A stretch of DNA of 64,000 nt, from the NCBI GenBank assembly GCA_009760855.2, contig WPIO01000003.1:5133501-5197500 (forward strand), given 5' to 3'. The notes beneath the pieces are model-generated. The model was not told the DNA's origin and did not search any database. It worked only from the letters and a program-made list of their open reading frames with translations. Source of the stretch: Cristatella mucedo (lineage: Eukaryota; Bryozoa; Phylactolaemata; Cristatellidae). Of the stretch, positions 49,870 to 61,749 are shown in pieces. The first letter of the stretch is position 1, and every line of letters begins with the position of its first letter. The translations under genes and the position numbers were made by a program.

Positions 49870-50880
49870 CACTGAAAGTATATGAAGATTATTACAGACT
49901 TAGTTCCAAATATTCATAAAAATAGAAACAGCTTACAGACTCCGGAGGCGGCCAGGGCCAAATACATAGTGCGTCGCGTTATAAATGCCCACGCTGCTTG
50001 CTTCCACAGTCATGGCGGCGTCAATCCAAGCTCACAACAGGTGAGGGTAACTCTTGGAGCATTGAGCCTGAGTGAAAGTGTGAACGAAGCGCCAATAGAT
50101 CGACATGGACAGACGCCACGAGGGCAACGCGAACCTTTATGGTACATGATGGTTCGAGTAAGATGCCTTGCAAAGCTAATCTGATTGTGTTTTTTATGTC
50201 TCATGTAACACTTCCAGCGTAATATTTGTCGGGCTTCAACTTGTATTCACTAATGATTTTCGAAGTCGTTCTAGACGCACTTCATTGAAATAAATCTTCC
50301 AACAGCCTTAGATATGTAGTGGGTGGCTGCCTGCATGACCTCACGAGACCAATGATCTACCTGAAAAACTATTGGAAAAAAGTCACAAAATTCAATTTCT
50401 ATAAGTACCGGACTGCTTAATTCACCGAAATCATGAGAGAAATTGCGATGGGGAAAAGCATACTAGAGTGGGGCTTATAGCTGAGATAGTAGGATTGAAT
50501 TGATTCTCAATCACCCAGGCCATTTTCTTCCTCTTTTTCACCTTTAAGAAAATAATTTCTGGCGCGATGGCCATAGATGAGGACCCACTCTTCCTGGTAT
50601 AGGACGTAGTCGAGCTAAAATTAGCCCTGAAGGCATTGGAAATAATTATGCACATGTCAAGAGCACGGCGTGCCAAGCGAATTACTCGGAGGAGGCATTT
50701 ATGTCTGTGACGACATTCGGCTGAAAAGTGTCACATGCGATTCAGAAGGCTTCACATTAAGGCTAATTTAGTTTCGATGACTTCGAATGATCAACAGATA
50801 AAAGCAGAGAATTCCTAGTCTAGCTAGCAGGCTTGCAGTGTCTTAGCTTCTTTTTACCAAGCTGAACTACTTCAGCGGCT
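49870..50880. other. Intergenic, no gene recognised
   Basis: Overlapping frames on both strands at 49882-50204 and a minus frame at 50676-50431 lack motifs. Confidence 0.35.
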
Positions 50881-51079
50881 TCAGTCTTCTTATGGGCCCC
50901 TGTCCTCTCAAGCAGTTACGTACCAACACCAACTATTACATCGCTGAAGGAGCGCTACTGACTAATGAATCTGCTTTGTTCATCCTAAAATTGAAAATTG
51001 ATCTTTATATCTCTGGAACTCAATACTATCTTCTACACCAGACTAAAGCACATCAATCAATGCCAACCATTCGGAGCTG

Positions 51080-51720
51080 CTACTCATGAAATACTATATT
51101 TCCTGTCCTTACCAATCTATACTTCTCACTTCCGTTTTGTCGCATAAAATCCGGCGTCTTGCCTACGTGCACGAAAAGCCTCGCGAGCGTTGCTGGAGCA
51201 ATGAAACACATCACGTGTGACGTGAATTTTTTCAGTTTTGGTTTGAGCTTATGAGCTGGCTTACGGCAAAGCATGGGACGGCTGGAGGCCACCATTGTAG
51301 CCCGATATAATTCAAGTAGATACCTACCCCTGTGGGTACTGTTACAAAGGCAGAGTAGCCGCTTCTGCACTAATGCCTCCGGGCAGCAAAAGCGCCGTAA
51401 TCGTAACGATACTAGTCCCTGCCGACGCATGGCAAATGTCGGGTTAGTCTTGGAGCACGTTTACCGACTGCTAGGTACAGCACGAATACACGCTGGTACT
51501 CGCCAGCAAGGAGAGCTCGCATACCTTAACGTAACTGTAACGCCGAAGGCTCGGCGGAGTTGGCTTGACCTGCCGCTTACCTAGCGGCGTAACCTAGCGC
51601 CTACTGCCTTTCGGTGCGCGCCTACGCGCAATAAGCTGGCCTCCACGAAACGAGTGTTTCTGGCGCCGACCTGCTTACCGTTACTAAAGGGGGTCGTGAG
51701 TCCGCGGCGTGAATTGGAAA
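51080..51720. other. GC-rich segment open on both strands, unrecognised
   Basis: A 116-codon minus frame (51430-51080, Arg/Leu-rich) and a 103-codon plus frame (51273-51584) overlap. I recognise no domain in either. The position beside repeats at 51840-52890 suggests decayed transposon sequence. Confidence 0.25.
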
Positions 51721-51837
51721 GCGAGACACACAAATTGGGATTTTACTGAACTGTATTTGCAAGCGCACAAAGTCGCTGCGCGTCTAGTTCAGATTTATCT
51801 CCACACTCTTCGCTCGTTCTCAACAGCACCAGCACTC

Positions 51838-52205
51838 TTGCGGAGGAAATACTTCTCCGCACTAAGCACGAACCGGAGCCTAAACCCTAACCGGAGAACT
51901 AAGACTCCATTTCCACCTGTGCGGAAGGAATACCCCAAACACGCCAACTTAAACACTCTTGCAGAGGGAATACTTATCCAGACTGAAGCGTGAACCGGAG
52001 CCTAAACCCTAACCGGAGAACTAGGTCTCGGTTTCCACCAGTGCGGAAGGAATACTCCACACACGCCAACTCAATCAGTCCAGCGGAGGAAACACGTCTC
52101 CACACTTACGCTACTTACATCTATACTGGGGAACGACCCAAATAGACGGAGCTCAAACTGGAGCCTAAACCCTAACCGGAGAACTAGGGCTCCACACACA
52201 CCAAC
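51838..52205. repeat. 122-bp tandem repeat, about 3 diverged copies
   Basis: GGAGCCTAAACCCTAACCGG followed by AGAACTA recurs at 51875, 51997 and 52160. The first two are 122 bp apart; the third is 163 bp on because of extra sequence. Other shared words are TGCGGAAGGAATAC and ACACGCCAACT. Confidence 0.85.
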
Positions 52206-52595
52206 TACGCCTAGCTCGCACCGGCAAATCCCTATGCCGAGCCCACGTGCTAGCGCGCTCACACAAAAGACAAAAGAAACACAGAATGCCAGCTCGGGCG
52301 CGATACGACCGTATTCGGTGGAGTCCACAAAATCCTCCTAGCGCTGTCTTGTCCTGTTCCGTCCATCGTCGGTGGACAGCCAACCCGCCTCCCTCGCTTT
52401 CAGAGAAACGAGTACCCGACGGCGTCGAAGCGCCGAGCCGGAGAGAAGACCATAAGAGACCAAAAACACGAGGCCCAGAGCGAGCGTCGCTCGACTCTTA
52501 ACTACTTAGCTGAGACAATATGGCAAGAGCTTAGTGGTATTGGGCCCGACACCATGGCCCATTACGGTAAGGAACTAATGCCGGCACTAGGCTAC

Positions 52596-52894
52596 TGTAA
52601 TATCCCCTCTGTCCAGCTTGAATGGCGAATGGGTTCCAGACGATTTTTTTGGACAGAGTGATGGCGGAGGTTGACAGGCCATCCAACATCTATCAGCAGC
52701 TTCCGAGGCTATCGGACCAATTCTAAAGGCTGAATCGCCACCGCTCGTCTCAGAGCTTCCTGGCTTGCTCTTAAGCGCTTCCTCTCTAACCGCACTGACG
52801 CTCCTCTCTGGCTCACTGCTCCAGGACAAAGGAGTTCTAGCCCGCCTCCGAACAGCTCTTGTTCGCACTAAAATTCAGCCAAGGCCAGCAGGGC
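52596..52894 (+). mobile_element. Possible solo LTR (weak)
   Basis: Starts TGTAATATCCCCTC, a common LTR opening, and is flanked by GCTAC on both sides (52591-52595 and 52895-52899), a 5-bp duplication like those of LTR elements. The right end does not finish in CA and no polyadenylation signal is inside, so this is tentative. Confidence 0.25.
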
Positions 52895-53476
52895 GCTACA
52901 TAACTAGTCAGTATCCACGCCGTTGAAATCTCGCCCCGATAGCTACAGGGATTTACTTGTGTCCAGTGTCAGCCTTAGTATACGAAACTTCATGTCTGCT
53001 GGGTGCCAGAGCACAGCTGAAAGGCCGACGAGCTCAAAGCCTTGGGTGCGACTACGGCGAGGCTCGTACGTTTGGGCGAAACGCTGGGCGTATTACTGTC
53101 GTTAGGAGGCGCCTGTAATGCCGAACGATGGTCTACGACATTACTGCTAATAACATGCGAAGTACAAGCCTATAGCTGAACGGTGTGGGGACGGGGGCTA
53201 GCAATTGCGGAAGTGGGGAAACGAAGTACTACAGGAGCTGAAGAGAAGGGTGTACTGGTCAACAGGAAAGGCAAAGCACACATGGAGCAGATAACTCCGA
53301 GGGGAAAGGGGAAGGACAGCGGCTGGAAAGCGTGCAGGGGGCGGAAAAGCCGCCGCCATGACTACGAGCCCAACGTGTTATGCATCAAGCAGTAAGCCTG
53401 CCGCAAGCGCTCGCTCCTCCCTCACCCGGCATGTCAGGGCGTTAGCAGATGTGGATCGGATTGGGCAGTCGTTTAG

Positions 53477-53510
53477 CGACAACAGTTGCCGCCAGCTGCA
53501 ACTGTTGTCG
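53477..53510. repeat. 13-bp inverted repeat, 8-base loop
   Basis: CGACAACAGTTGC at 53477-53489 pairs perfectly with GCAACTGTTGTCG at 53498-53510. Confidence 0.85.
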
Positions 53511-53619
53511 GCGTCACATCCATAGGCTTGGCTCCCACAGGCATCAGCGAAAATATATTTATGGAACAGTATTCCTACTAATTAAAGCAATAAACTTCGT
53601 CAGGCAGCAAGATGGCACA

Positions 53620-53990
53620 AGTGCGTCACGTGGTAAGAAGGCACACTTCTGTCAAGCTGCAAGATGGCCATAGGATGAAAGAATGAGCCATGGTCGGCAG
53701 CAGGAGGGTAGTAGTCATTGCGTAAGAATTGTAGAAGCCAGTTCCACAGTCTAGGAGCCGCAGAGCTAAAGCTTTTGTCGCCAACGGTCATTACGCAGAG
53801 GAATTGAACAACTAATTATTGTCCACACTGGACCTGAGGGCAAAAACAGGCTGAAACTGGTGCAGCAGTTCAGCTAGGTACGAAGGAGCCAAGCCGTGGC
53901 GGGCCTTGTGGGTCAGCGTAAGAACTTTGCTCTGCATCCGTTGCTCAACCGGCATCCATCCTAGCTCTTTTAGCAGAGGATCATGACGGA
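53620..53990 (-). mobile_element. LINE family B, 3' fragment
   Basis: The minus strand reads VGDKSFSSAAPRLWNWLLQFLRND (53780-53600 frame) followed upstream by the QRMQSKVLTLTHKAR-like region; matches 23380-23690 in the larger copy. 5'-truncated. Confidence 0.85.
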
Positions 53991-54676
53991 AAGACTATTA
54001 TTCAGTGAAGTGAGTTGACAGGCACTGAGCTGCTCTATTGTATCGCTAAATCTACATTGTATTTGGTACCATAACAATATCAATGGATTTCAAAGTCCAT
54101 CAAACCATATCCATATTATTGTAATACTTAAGGGGAAGTTTGGTATTTAAGTTTTAACAGCAGTGCCAGAATTCTGAGTCTGAACTCACAATGTGCATCG
54201 CGGACTGAGCAGGTCCATGCAGCGTATAATTTGTGCTTTGATGGTAATGGCAACATATGTTATCGTTGGCAATTACAATAAAATTAGATTGTATTTTTTG
54301 CGGTTACAATATAAATATATTCATTGACTGCTTTTAAAATTGTCAGTAAAATAAAAAAGTTGTGTAGCTTTACGAAATTGTCTGACTTTAACGACCAAGT
54401 GTCTTACTATAAATCCCAATAGCTAATATTCTTACGATTTTAGTGACATATATTAGTGAGTGTGTGGGTTGGGCGTCAAAAATTAACTATTACACTTCTG
54501 TCTATCTTTACCTTTTCAAAATGCTCACTGTAACTAGAGAACGGAAATGGATCTAGATCAACTTTCGTGAAATTGTATCGAAGTTGGTGCGCTGAGTGAG
54601 ACTTGATTACTTGACGACACAGATTGGAACTATGGAGCAGGTACGACAGGAAACAGCCAAGAATCTCATCTGCTGA

Positions 54677-55027
54677 ATAGATGCTCCCAAAGCCTGGAAC
54701 TCCCTCCCGACCTGCGTCAGAACATCCCCTGACCTGACCACATTTAAAAGGAACTTTAAAACACACCTATTTAGGACAGCATTTAGTGGGTCCCTGTGAT
54801 TCGTCCTTCACGTGCTTATGCGTGCTGACACTGTGCATGCTGCCACTAACCACATTTGCATGCTGACCCTAAGCATGTCACCCCTAACCATGTTATTAAT
54901 TTTTTTTGTTTTTTAAGCATGATTTCACTTAACATTTAATTGCATTTCCCTTTGCAGCAAATGTAAAGCGCCTTGAAAGAGATTAAGTTCTCTGAGGGTG
55001 CTTTATCAAATACATTATTATTATTAT
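54677..55027 (+). mobile_element. L2-type LINE 3' end, well preserved
   Basis: End of the ORF region (AAAGCCTGGAACTCCCTCCC), the CATGTCACCCCTAACCATG block, GCAGCAAATGTAAAGCGCC, stem-loop AGAGATTAAGTTCTCT and an ATTATTATTAT tail. Its 3' end is used here as the reference for the SINE-A tail comparison. Confidence 0.92.
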
Positions 55028-55926
55028 GTTTGTTCACAATAGCTCACCGGGATTTTTCGTAATGAATAATGTCAAAATCTTTATGTTCATGACTTTACTA
55101 GTGTCAGCTTCTAGACTAATTCGTCGAAATTGGTAACTGAAGACATTCAGCTAAATAGCATCACTATAGCCCAGCTGGAAATTTTTTCCTAATGCACTTT
55201 TTCATTTTATTAATGTGCCACTTAAGTTTTTGATGGGAACATGTCAAGAACCTTCCAGTAAATGAAAGAAGACTGGACATTTATAAGGACGGACCAGTTT
55301 ATGCTAGCCAGTAAAAATCCCCCTGGTCCCTTAGTCATGATGAAAGAGGCTGTGCTGACTTTTAATGTTAGCTTCGAGAAAGCCTATAAAATTGTAAGTG
55401 AGCTCAGCCATATTTGGCAGTAATTCCTAATCCGACGTATATTCTCAGCACCGACTAGCTTTTGCAATCAATCCTCACATCACAGTTGAGTCTCGTTAAT
55501 CCGACTTTCTCTACAGAGTCACACACCTACAGTCTCCATCTTCATCACTCCTTGCAAACTATTTAATATAACTTGCCTCCTAGCTGAGTCCCCAGTAGAC
55601 GTGCGATGCGTGATATGATTTATGCTGTTCTTAGCGGCCTCTCAGGTGCTTATCCTGACTTCTTAAGTGCTTCTAGCTTCTTCAAAGGCCAAGACTTTGT
55701 CTAATGGACTTTCATGAACTTACTGTGAACCTACCCACAAAATTTCTGCTCTAAAATCCTCAGGCAGTGTGCCTCCACTGTGAATATACTGCAATTCCAG
55801 CTTACTTTTAGGACTTGACTTCACTTTATTTATGTCTACAGGATGATTCAGAGTGCATTTGGCCATAGATTTTCCATCGCTTTTATCGCTGACTTTTTTC
55901 TTTTGGTTGATCTTTGTATTATAATT

Positions 55927-55948
55927 GTGTGTGTTTGTGTGCATGTTT

Positions 55949-56027
<79 letters not shown>
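55927..56027 (+). repeat. (GT)n microsatellite
   Basis: About 75 bp of pure GT repeats preceded by interrupted GT; frames through it are repeat artefacts. Confidence 0.95.
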
Positions 56028-56028
<1 letters not shown>

Positions 56029-56774
56029 ACCTTTGTCTTAGTTTTTGTTCAATGGGTAATGCGAGGCTTCCGAAAAGAGCCTGTAAGATCACAATCTGTA
56101 GGATAATTGTCTTTCATTTGGAACTATTACAAATATATTAATAAAATATCAGCGTGAAGAGCTGTATTTGTGTATACACACGGTATTCACGAACAATGGC
56201 ATCAATTCCGCGATTAATTTTTCAGGCGACGATGACAAGAACGATAAGATATCGCAAAGTGACCTCAGACCCTTGGCTGTTTTAGTAGGGTCGCAGGATT
56301 TTAACTTGGCCAGTTCTAACCCTCTTAACTGACCAAAATACGGGAGAAAAGTTTAAAAATTGCAATGAAATTTAAGCCTTGTCAGAAGAGCTGTTCAACC
56401 ACTAGAAGTATACACTATAATTTCAGAAAGAAGGTAATTGTAATTAGCTTGAGCTGGTGGTAACACGGTTTTACTGCTATATACATGAGGCTGCTTGATT
56501 ATCTGAACTATTTTCTTTCGTTATATCTGCACAAGACCCGCATATCTTCCTGTCAGGTTAGTTTTTTACAGCTGGCTGCCGAGCATTCCTATTACGAATT
56601 GCCAAACCATCAGCTACATGCAGCATCTAGCGAATACTGCCATAAGGACGACGCTTATACTCTCCTACACTTTGGTTTGGGTCAGGGGCACGACAGCGTC
56701 GGACACTGACTTCGTGAAATAGCTGCCTTCACCGTAAACAGTGAGATTGCGTGTCGCATGGATCATGACACTGC

Positions 56775-56925
56775 CTAGCTGGTTTGGTCCAGTGGTTAAG
56801 GTGCTTGCTGCGACCAGTGTCTGGTTGAGGTCGTGGGCTCGAGCTCCGAGGCATATGTGAAGCGCCTGCATAGAGATTAAGTTCTCTTGGGGCGCTATAC
56901 TTAAAAGGATTACATTTTTTGATTG
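56775..56925 (+). mobile_element. SINE-A copy, best-preserved
   Basis: AGCTGGTTTGGTCCAGTGG (A-box region), GGTCGTGGGCTCGAGCTCC (B box), ATATGTGAAGCGCCTGCAT, AGAGATTAAGTTCTCTTGGG and GCGCTATA, then an A/T tail. About 150 bp. Likely transcribed by RNA polymerase III and moved by the L2 machinery. Confidence 0.9.
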
Positions 56926-57589
56926 TCCTAACAACATTACAGCTCAGAAAAGCTCATGGAGAGAATATTGAGCCACCCAAGATGGCGTGGCGAAAGGCAG
57001 CTGAGGCTTATATAGAAACCGGCCGTAGTTCAAAACGTGGCGAACCGTCGTCAACTGGCGCTGAGAGTTTCCAACTTGCGACAGCGTGTGCGTAGCTAAA
57101 ATTGCCCAGTTACCTGTGTCAACTAGTGCTGATTTCAGGAAGTCCGCCACTCTTTCATGGTTGTCGCAAAAACCCCTGCTACTAGCGGCTGGCCGAAAAA
57201 AGGCTGGTGAAAAGTAAGTCCCTGAGTCAGGGCAGTTAGTGTGACGTCGCCTAATAATTTAATCATATTTTAAATATATTTACCTAAAATTATGAAAAAA
57301 TTATGATAAAATTTAAATTATGTAAACTATTTCATTTTACACTCAATTAATAACTAGGTGAACATAGTGAATTGCGAAAGCTTCGATCACTTTAACGTAA
57401 TCAAGTTCAGAACTTAATTCCCGTTCGAAGGATATCGTTGAAAATCCACAAAGTCTCTCCTGTGCAACTGTGGAGCATAAATAAGATTTGATGAGTTTAA
57501 ATTTAGAGAAGCTTCTTCGCTTGCAACGTTGACATGCTTTAAATAATGATTCTTAAAGCTCTCCAGATATTAATTAGTTCGCTACGATG

Positions 57590-58500
57590 CCGGATTCAGA
57601 ATATAACCTGCCACATCATGGACAACCCTGCACTAGTTATTGGCAAAGTAAGTGGGACTCTGAATCTCGAGATTTTAACCCTCAAAATTGGTTTTACCAG
57701 CATATCTCCTGTTGCTTCTGTACAAAATCTTGGTGTCCTATTCCAAAGTTAGCTTTCTCTAGACGACCGCATCAGCTCCACAGTCAAGTGTGCCTAGTTT
57801 CTGCTACGTAATATCGCAAAAATTCTGACCTGCTTAGACAGTAATGCCATAGCATTCAAGTTTGTACTTGAATTTGTAACATTCCGTCTCGACTTGTGTA
57901 ATGCACTGCTTGCAGGTCTGACGGCTTATACAATCAGGCGTTTATTAAGCCAACCTTGTCTATTGTGAGCGCCAGAATTGCCAAATTGCGCCACTTGTCT
58001 CCAACCTGCACTGGAGTTCAATAGAGCAGGACATCAACTTCAAGTAATGGTCACTCTTTGTTTTCCCTTTAGTTTCTGTCTCCAGTCTACTTATCAGAAC
58101 TACCCCTCAACCAGGCAAGGCATCGCATCACCTGCTTTGCAGACTTAAATCGTGTAGCTGCGCCTCAAGCGAATCTGAAATCCTTTGAGACTGAACACTT
58201 AGATCTATGCTCTCAAAACCTTTAGCTCGCTCCTTATGACATTCCAACATCCCCTGATTTGCCTTTTAAACAGAATGTAAAACATTACATGCTTCTCTCA
58301 GCCTCTGCTGTGTCATTTGGACTTGTAGTTGGTGTGCTTATGAGTGCTGACACATTGAATGCAACTCGTGACCTTATTGACACGCTGATACTGTGCGTGC
58401 TACCAGTATTATTTGATCTTGATTCTTTTCCAGCATTCGTTAAGTGCCTAGAGGAAGGTAAAGTTCTTTGAGGGCACAATGCGAGTGTATTACTACTAGT
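57590..58500 (+). mobile_element. L2-type LINE 3' half, decayed
   Basis: ACAACCCTGCACTAGTTATTGG, CTCAAAATTGGTTTTACCAG and CAAAATCTTGGTGTCCTATT match the RT 3' portion; the 3' untranslated region ends GTGCCTAGAGGAAGG, AGTTCTTTGAGGGC and TATTACTACTAG. Many indels. Confidence 0.82.
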
Positions 58501-58504
58501 ACTC

Positions 58505-59435
58505 AAGAGTAAATGCAAAAGTGACCGAATCTAGCCAGCCAGCACCGTCTTACCGATGTCAACCATGACGACTTCGCCATCGACATGTGCTTTTAGTGCA
58601 GTGTACACAACTGTAACCACAATCCAGTAGCTTCTGACTTTCTCAATTTTTTAGAGAAAGAATACTAATAGGTCACAGTGCATCCTCAATGTGGCAAACC
58701 TTTCATCAAGGGAGACAAAAACGACACTGATTGTGTGAAAAAAGAACTGCACTTTTAATTTGAGCAAAGCGTTGACGAGAGGGCAGTCTCAATATTCACA
58801 TTGAAGTTGCCGTGGTACACGTCAGCACTTTTCGCTGATACTATTGATAACAACCAACAAATTTTGAAATATTATCAAGCACACTGGGAAGCGGAAAGAT
58901 GAAATATATTCTGTTAATATATCTTCCTGGGGTGTATGCATGGAAAATAATGCTGTATAGGAAATAGTGCTCAAACGTAAGTTAATTGAAAGGGTGCACG
59001 TTGTTCCCTTACTTTTTCTGTCTATTATCTCTTGAGCCTCTCACTCTCTCTTTCTCCATTTGATTAAAGGAACTTTTGCACGTTCTGCCTTTCATCTTGC
59101 AAATATATGTAATATCCCGTTACTTCCTAAATGGCAAAGCAGTATTATGATTACCGAAATGAGTTCCTGGTAACCATTGTTTCTCTTACAGTACTATTAG
59201 CCATTGCTTAAAGGTCTATTCAATTTGGATTCTTAGTTGAGTCAGCCGTCAAGCCACGGTTGCTAGCATTCGATACCTGGGTAAAACATGTAGCCTCCTT
59301 CGCGATCATTCTAGCTATGAACCCAATACTATATCTTGGTCGTTTTCAATTGAGTCTTTTCTCCGTTACAGTTTTCAGGTATTGCGATCTGGTAATATTC
59401 CTATCGCGATTTCCCTGACATGACCGCAGAAAAAG
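58505..59435. other. Intergenic, nothing recognised
   Basis: No gene, SINE or LINE end seen. Confidence 0.35.
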
Positions 59436-59439
59436 AAAA

Positions 59440-59600
59440 AAGTAAAATCGCATCTATTTATCACAGCATTTATTGGGTCCGTGTGATTCGACCTGTATGT
59501 GCCTATGCATGCTGACACCTTGCATGCTTCCAATAGCCATACTTGCAAGCGGACCTGTGTATATCTAATCATTTTATTCTCGTTGTTTGTCAGTGCTGAG
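59440..59600 (+). mobile_element. L2-type LINE 3' fragment lacking its tail
   Basis: ATCACAGCATTTATTGGGTCC, GTGATTCGACCT, TGCATGCTGACACC and ATATCTAATCATTTTATTC match the L2 3' untranslated region; the terminal stem-loop is absent. Confidence 0.7.
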
Positions 59601-60195
59601 TTGAATTAGGCTAACTGCAACCAGTGAAGAACTCGCTTAAGATCTCTTGTTATCAATTGCAACCAGTGGTTGTTAATTTCGAGAATGCACTCAAAACCCA
59701 AGGAAATAATCGCATGCACTCGATACACGGCCTTTTGAGCTGTGCAGGTGCAAACGCCTGCACCTCGAGAGAATTGGCGAGATGCCACCAAGGCGAGGCC
59801 GTGCGTTGCTAACGGAGGCAGTCGTGAAAAGAGTGGTGCTCGGGTTGACGGTGCGAGCAATGGTGACTGCACTTCTTATTCGAAATGCCGGAGCGAGCTC
59901 GGTCGTCCCCCACTCCCAGAGCCTCGGTCGCTGCCTCGAGCTGCAGCGGTCGCTGTTTCAACCTAGTGACGGCATCGTTCATCTAGCGGCTGCTTTTCTT
60001 CGCATCCATCTTATCCAGAATGAGGCTCTGAGCTTGGAAGAGGATGCTCTGTCCGCCGATGTCGCGCGAGAGTTTTCGCCTCTTCAACTCGAGCGACCTT
60101 GGCCCCTCGTCCAAATTTATTTTTGCTGCAGTGCTCTCCCTTGCCACACTCGGAATCGAGCGGGCATCAGCACTGGGGATTCAGACCATCCTCAA

Positions 60196-60290
60196 TTAAT
60201 AACAGTATTAATAATAATAACGTATATGTATAGCGCTCTCGGAGAAAATAATCTCTTTCTAAACACTTTACGTATGCTACGAAGGAAATC
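60196..60290 (-). mobile_element. L2/SINE-A-type 3' tail
   Basis: Plus-strand TAATAACAGTATTAATAATAATAA, then TAGCGCTCTCGGAG and AATAATCTCTTTCTAAACAC, the complement of the stem-loop end. It runs through the middle of a chance 212-codon frame. Confidence 0.75.
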
Positions 60291-60299
60291 TTGGCCCTG

Positions 60300-61380
60300 C
60301 CGGTCCAGCCATGCACTTCTAATCGAGCTAGAGGCGAGACACTGGCGCGTGGCAGTGTGTCCCGAGCGGTCCTTAGCAGAAACCGGCAACAGAGATGGGT
60401 TGACAGCTGCGACCAGATGAAGGCCGGGTACTTTGTACGAACGAAGATGCTAAGCATCCTTGACGACAGCAGCCAGCACAGCGGCCCCAATTAAAGCGAA
60501 GTGAGCTGCCTCGGCGATCATCTCAAATTGGCTCGTCCGAAGCCTCGGAGGCGTAACAAGCGAGCACAGAGAGTCGTCGCGGCAACGCCTTGGTCAGGGA
60601 GCCAAGGCATCGGCGGACCGTTGCATGCCTCGGACGCCGTAGTCGGAGCGTCGGCGAACAATCGTCTGCTGCACGGGCGGCGGCATAGCTGGTGCACACT
60701 TAGGGGCCACACAGGCTGCGGCTACTTCGGCAGGTTGCCGAGTCGATCGTCTATCCATCCGCCGCGCACCTAACCAGTCGAGCGGCTATTTACATCAAGA
60801 CTATCTAATCAGCAGTGCTGTCACCAGCCAGCTTATGATCGAAAGCCGGAGAAATGCTCGCGAGCTATTAGCTCTCCAGACTGAGGCGCCGGCGGCGGCC
60901 ATCTTTGAGAGCACCTCTCGGCCGTCCTGCTTAGGCTGCAGCGTTTTGTTGGTGGGTGAGGTTACCGAGGGTCTTCTACCCTCCCTATGCGTCTAGAGCC
61001 TTCGGCGCACAGATCAATGCCCCTTCCCGAGGGTCACCAGCCCAAGCCTTCAGCTCCCTGTCCGATGGGAGGGGGGCTCGACCTGAGGTGCCTATGCCGA
61101 CTGCGATCACAACCCGGGCTGGAGGCCTAGTTGTCCTTCGAGATGCAAAGTCGCGTATGCCCTAAGGCACCATTCGTCCATCAATCGATTGGGTCAGTGA
61201 GGCGCCGGTCGCGGATGCTGTGTTGTTGCTCTTACCAGCTGAGCGGGCGTCATTTAGCTAAGCGATCAAAATGAAGGCTATGTAGGCTAAGCTCGCTTCC
61301 CAATGAATACCAACTAAAGACGACGGGCGCATGTCGATCGGCTTTAACGTTTTCCAACTTGCTACTTTTGTTACAGTGTA
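60300..61380. other. GC-rich region, no gene recognised
   Basis: Composition is clearly higher in G+C than the rest of the window and short frames overlap on both strands, but I see no motif, splice pattern or RNA gene. Confidence 0.3.
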
Positions 61381-61591
61381 AGTAAACATATGCGAGTGGA
61401 TCTATCATATAAACACACGGCACGAACAACAACAACTCCGCTAGTTGGAAATACAGGAAAATCGTTTATTTTGGGGATATTTTGTAATGATCCACACGTG
61501 AGGCTTCGAAGACCGTCTCGGTTCCTCTTTTCTCCGTTTCTCTTTTATTTCTCCCCTTTACTTCTCTCTCGGTCTAATCTCCCTCTCTGTT

Positions 61592-61595
61592 GTCT

Positions 61596-61648
<53 letters not shown>
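61592..61648 (+). repeat. (CT)n microsatellite
   Basis: About 57 bp of CT repeats inside a longer pyrimidine-rich stretch (61525-61690). Confidence 0.95.
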
Positions 61649-61653
<5 letters not shown>

Positions 61654-61749
61654 CTCTTTATCTTCTCTCTCCTCTCTCTTTCCTTCGAGCTCCCTCCTGT
61701 TCGTTCTGGAGTTGACCTCTTTTAAGCTTCTTCGAGTGCTCTGCAGTGT

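Noticed and set aside
51872-52180. CCTAAACCCTAACC words resembling telomere repeats
   Set aside because: Only two degenerate hexamers per unit inside a 122-bp repeat; not an interstitial telomere array.
54476-54766. 96-codon minus frame across the L2 copy
   Set aside because: Its start is antisense to the L2 3' region; the remainder has no motif.
56055-57150. Minus frames beside the SINE-A at 56775 considered as host exons
   Set aside because: One overlaps the SINE antisense; the other has no splice signals or recognised domain.
59782-60420. 212-codon plus-strand frame
   Set aside because: Its middle is the complement of an L2/SINE 3' tail with A/T repeats, so the frame is a composite and not a gene.
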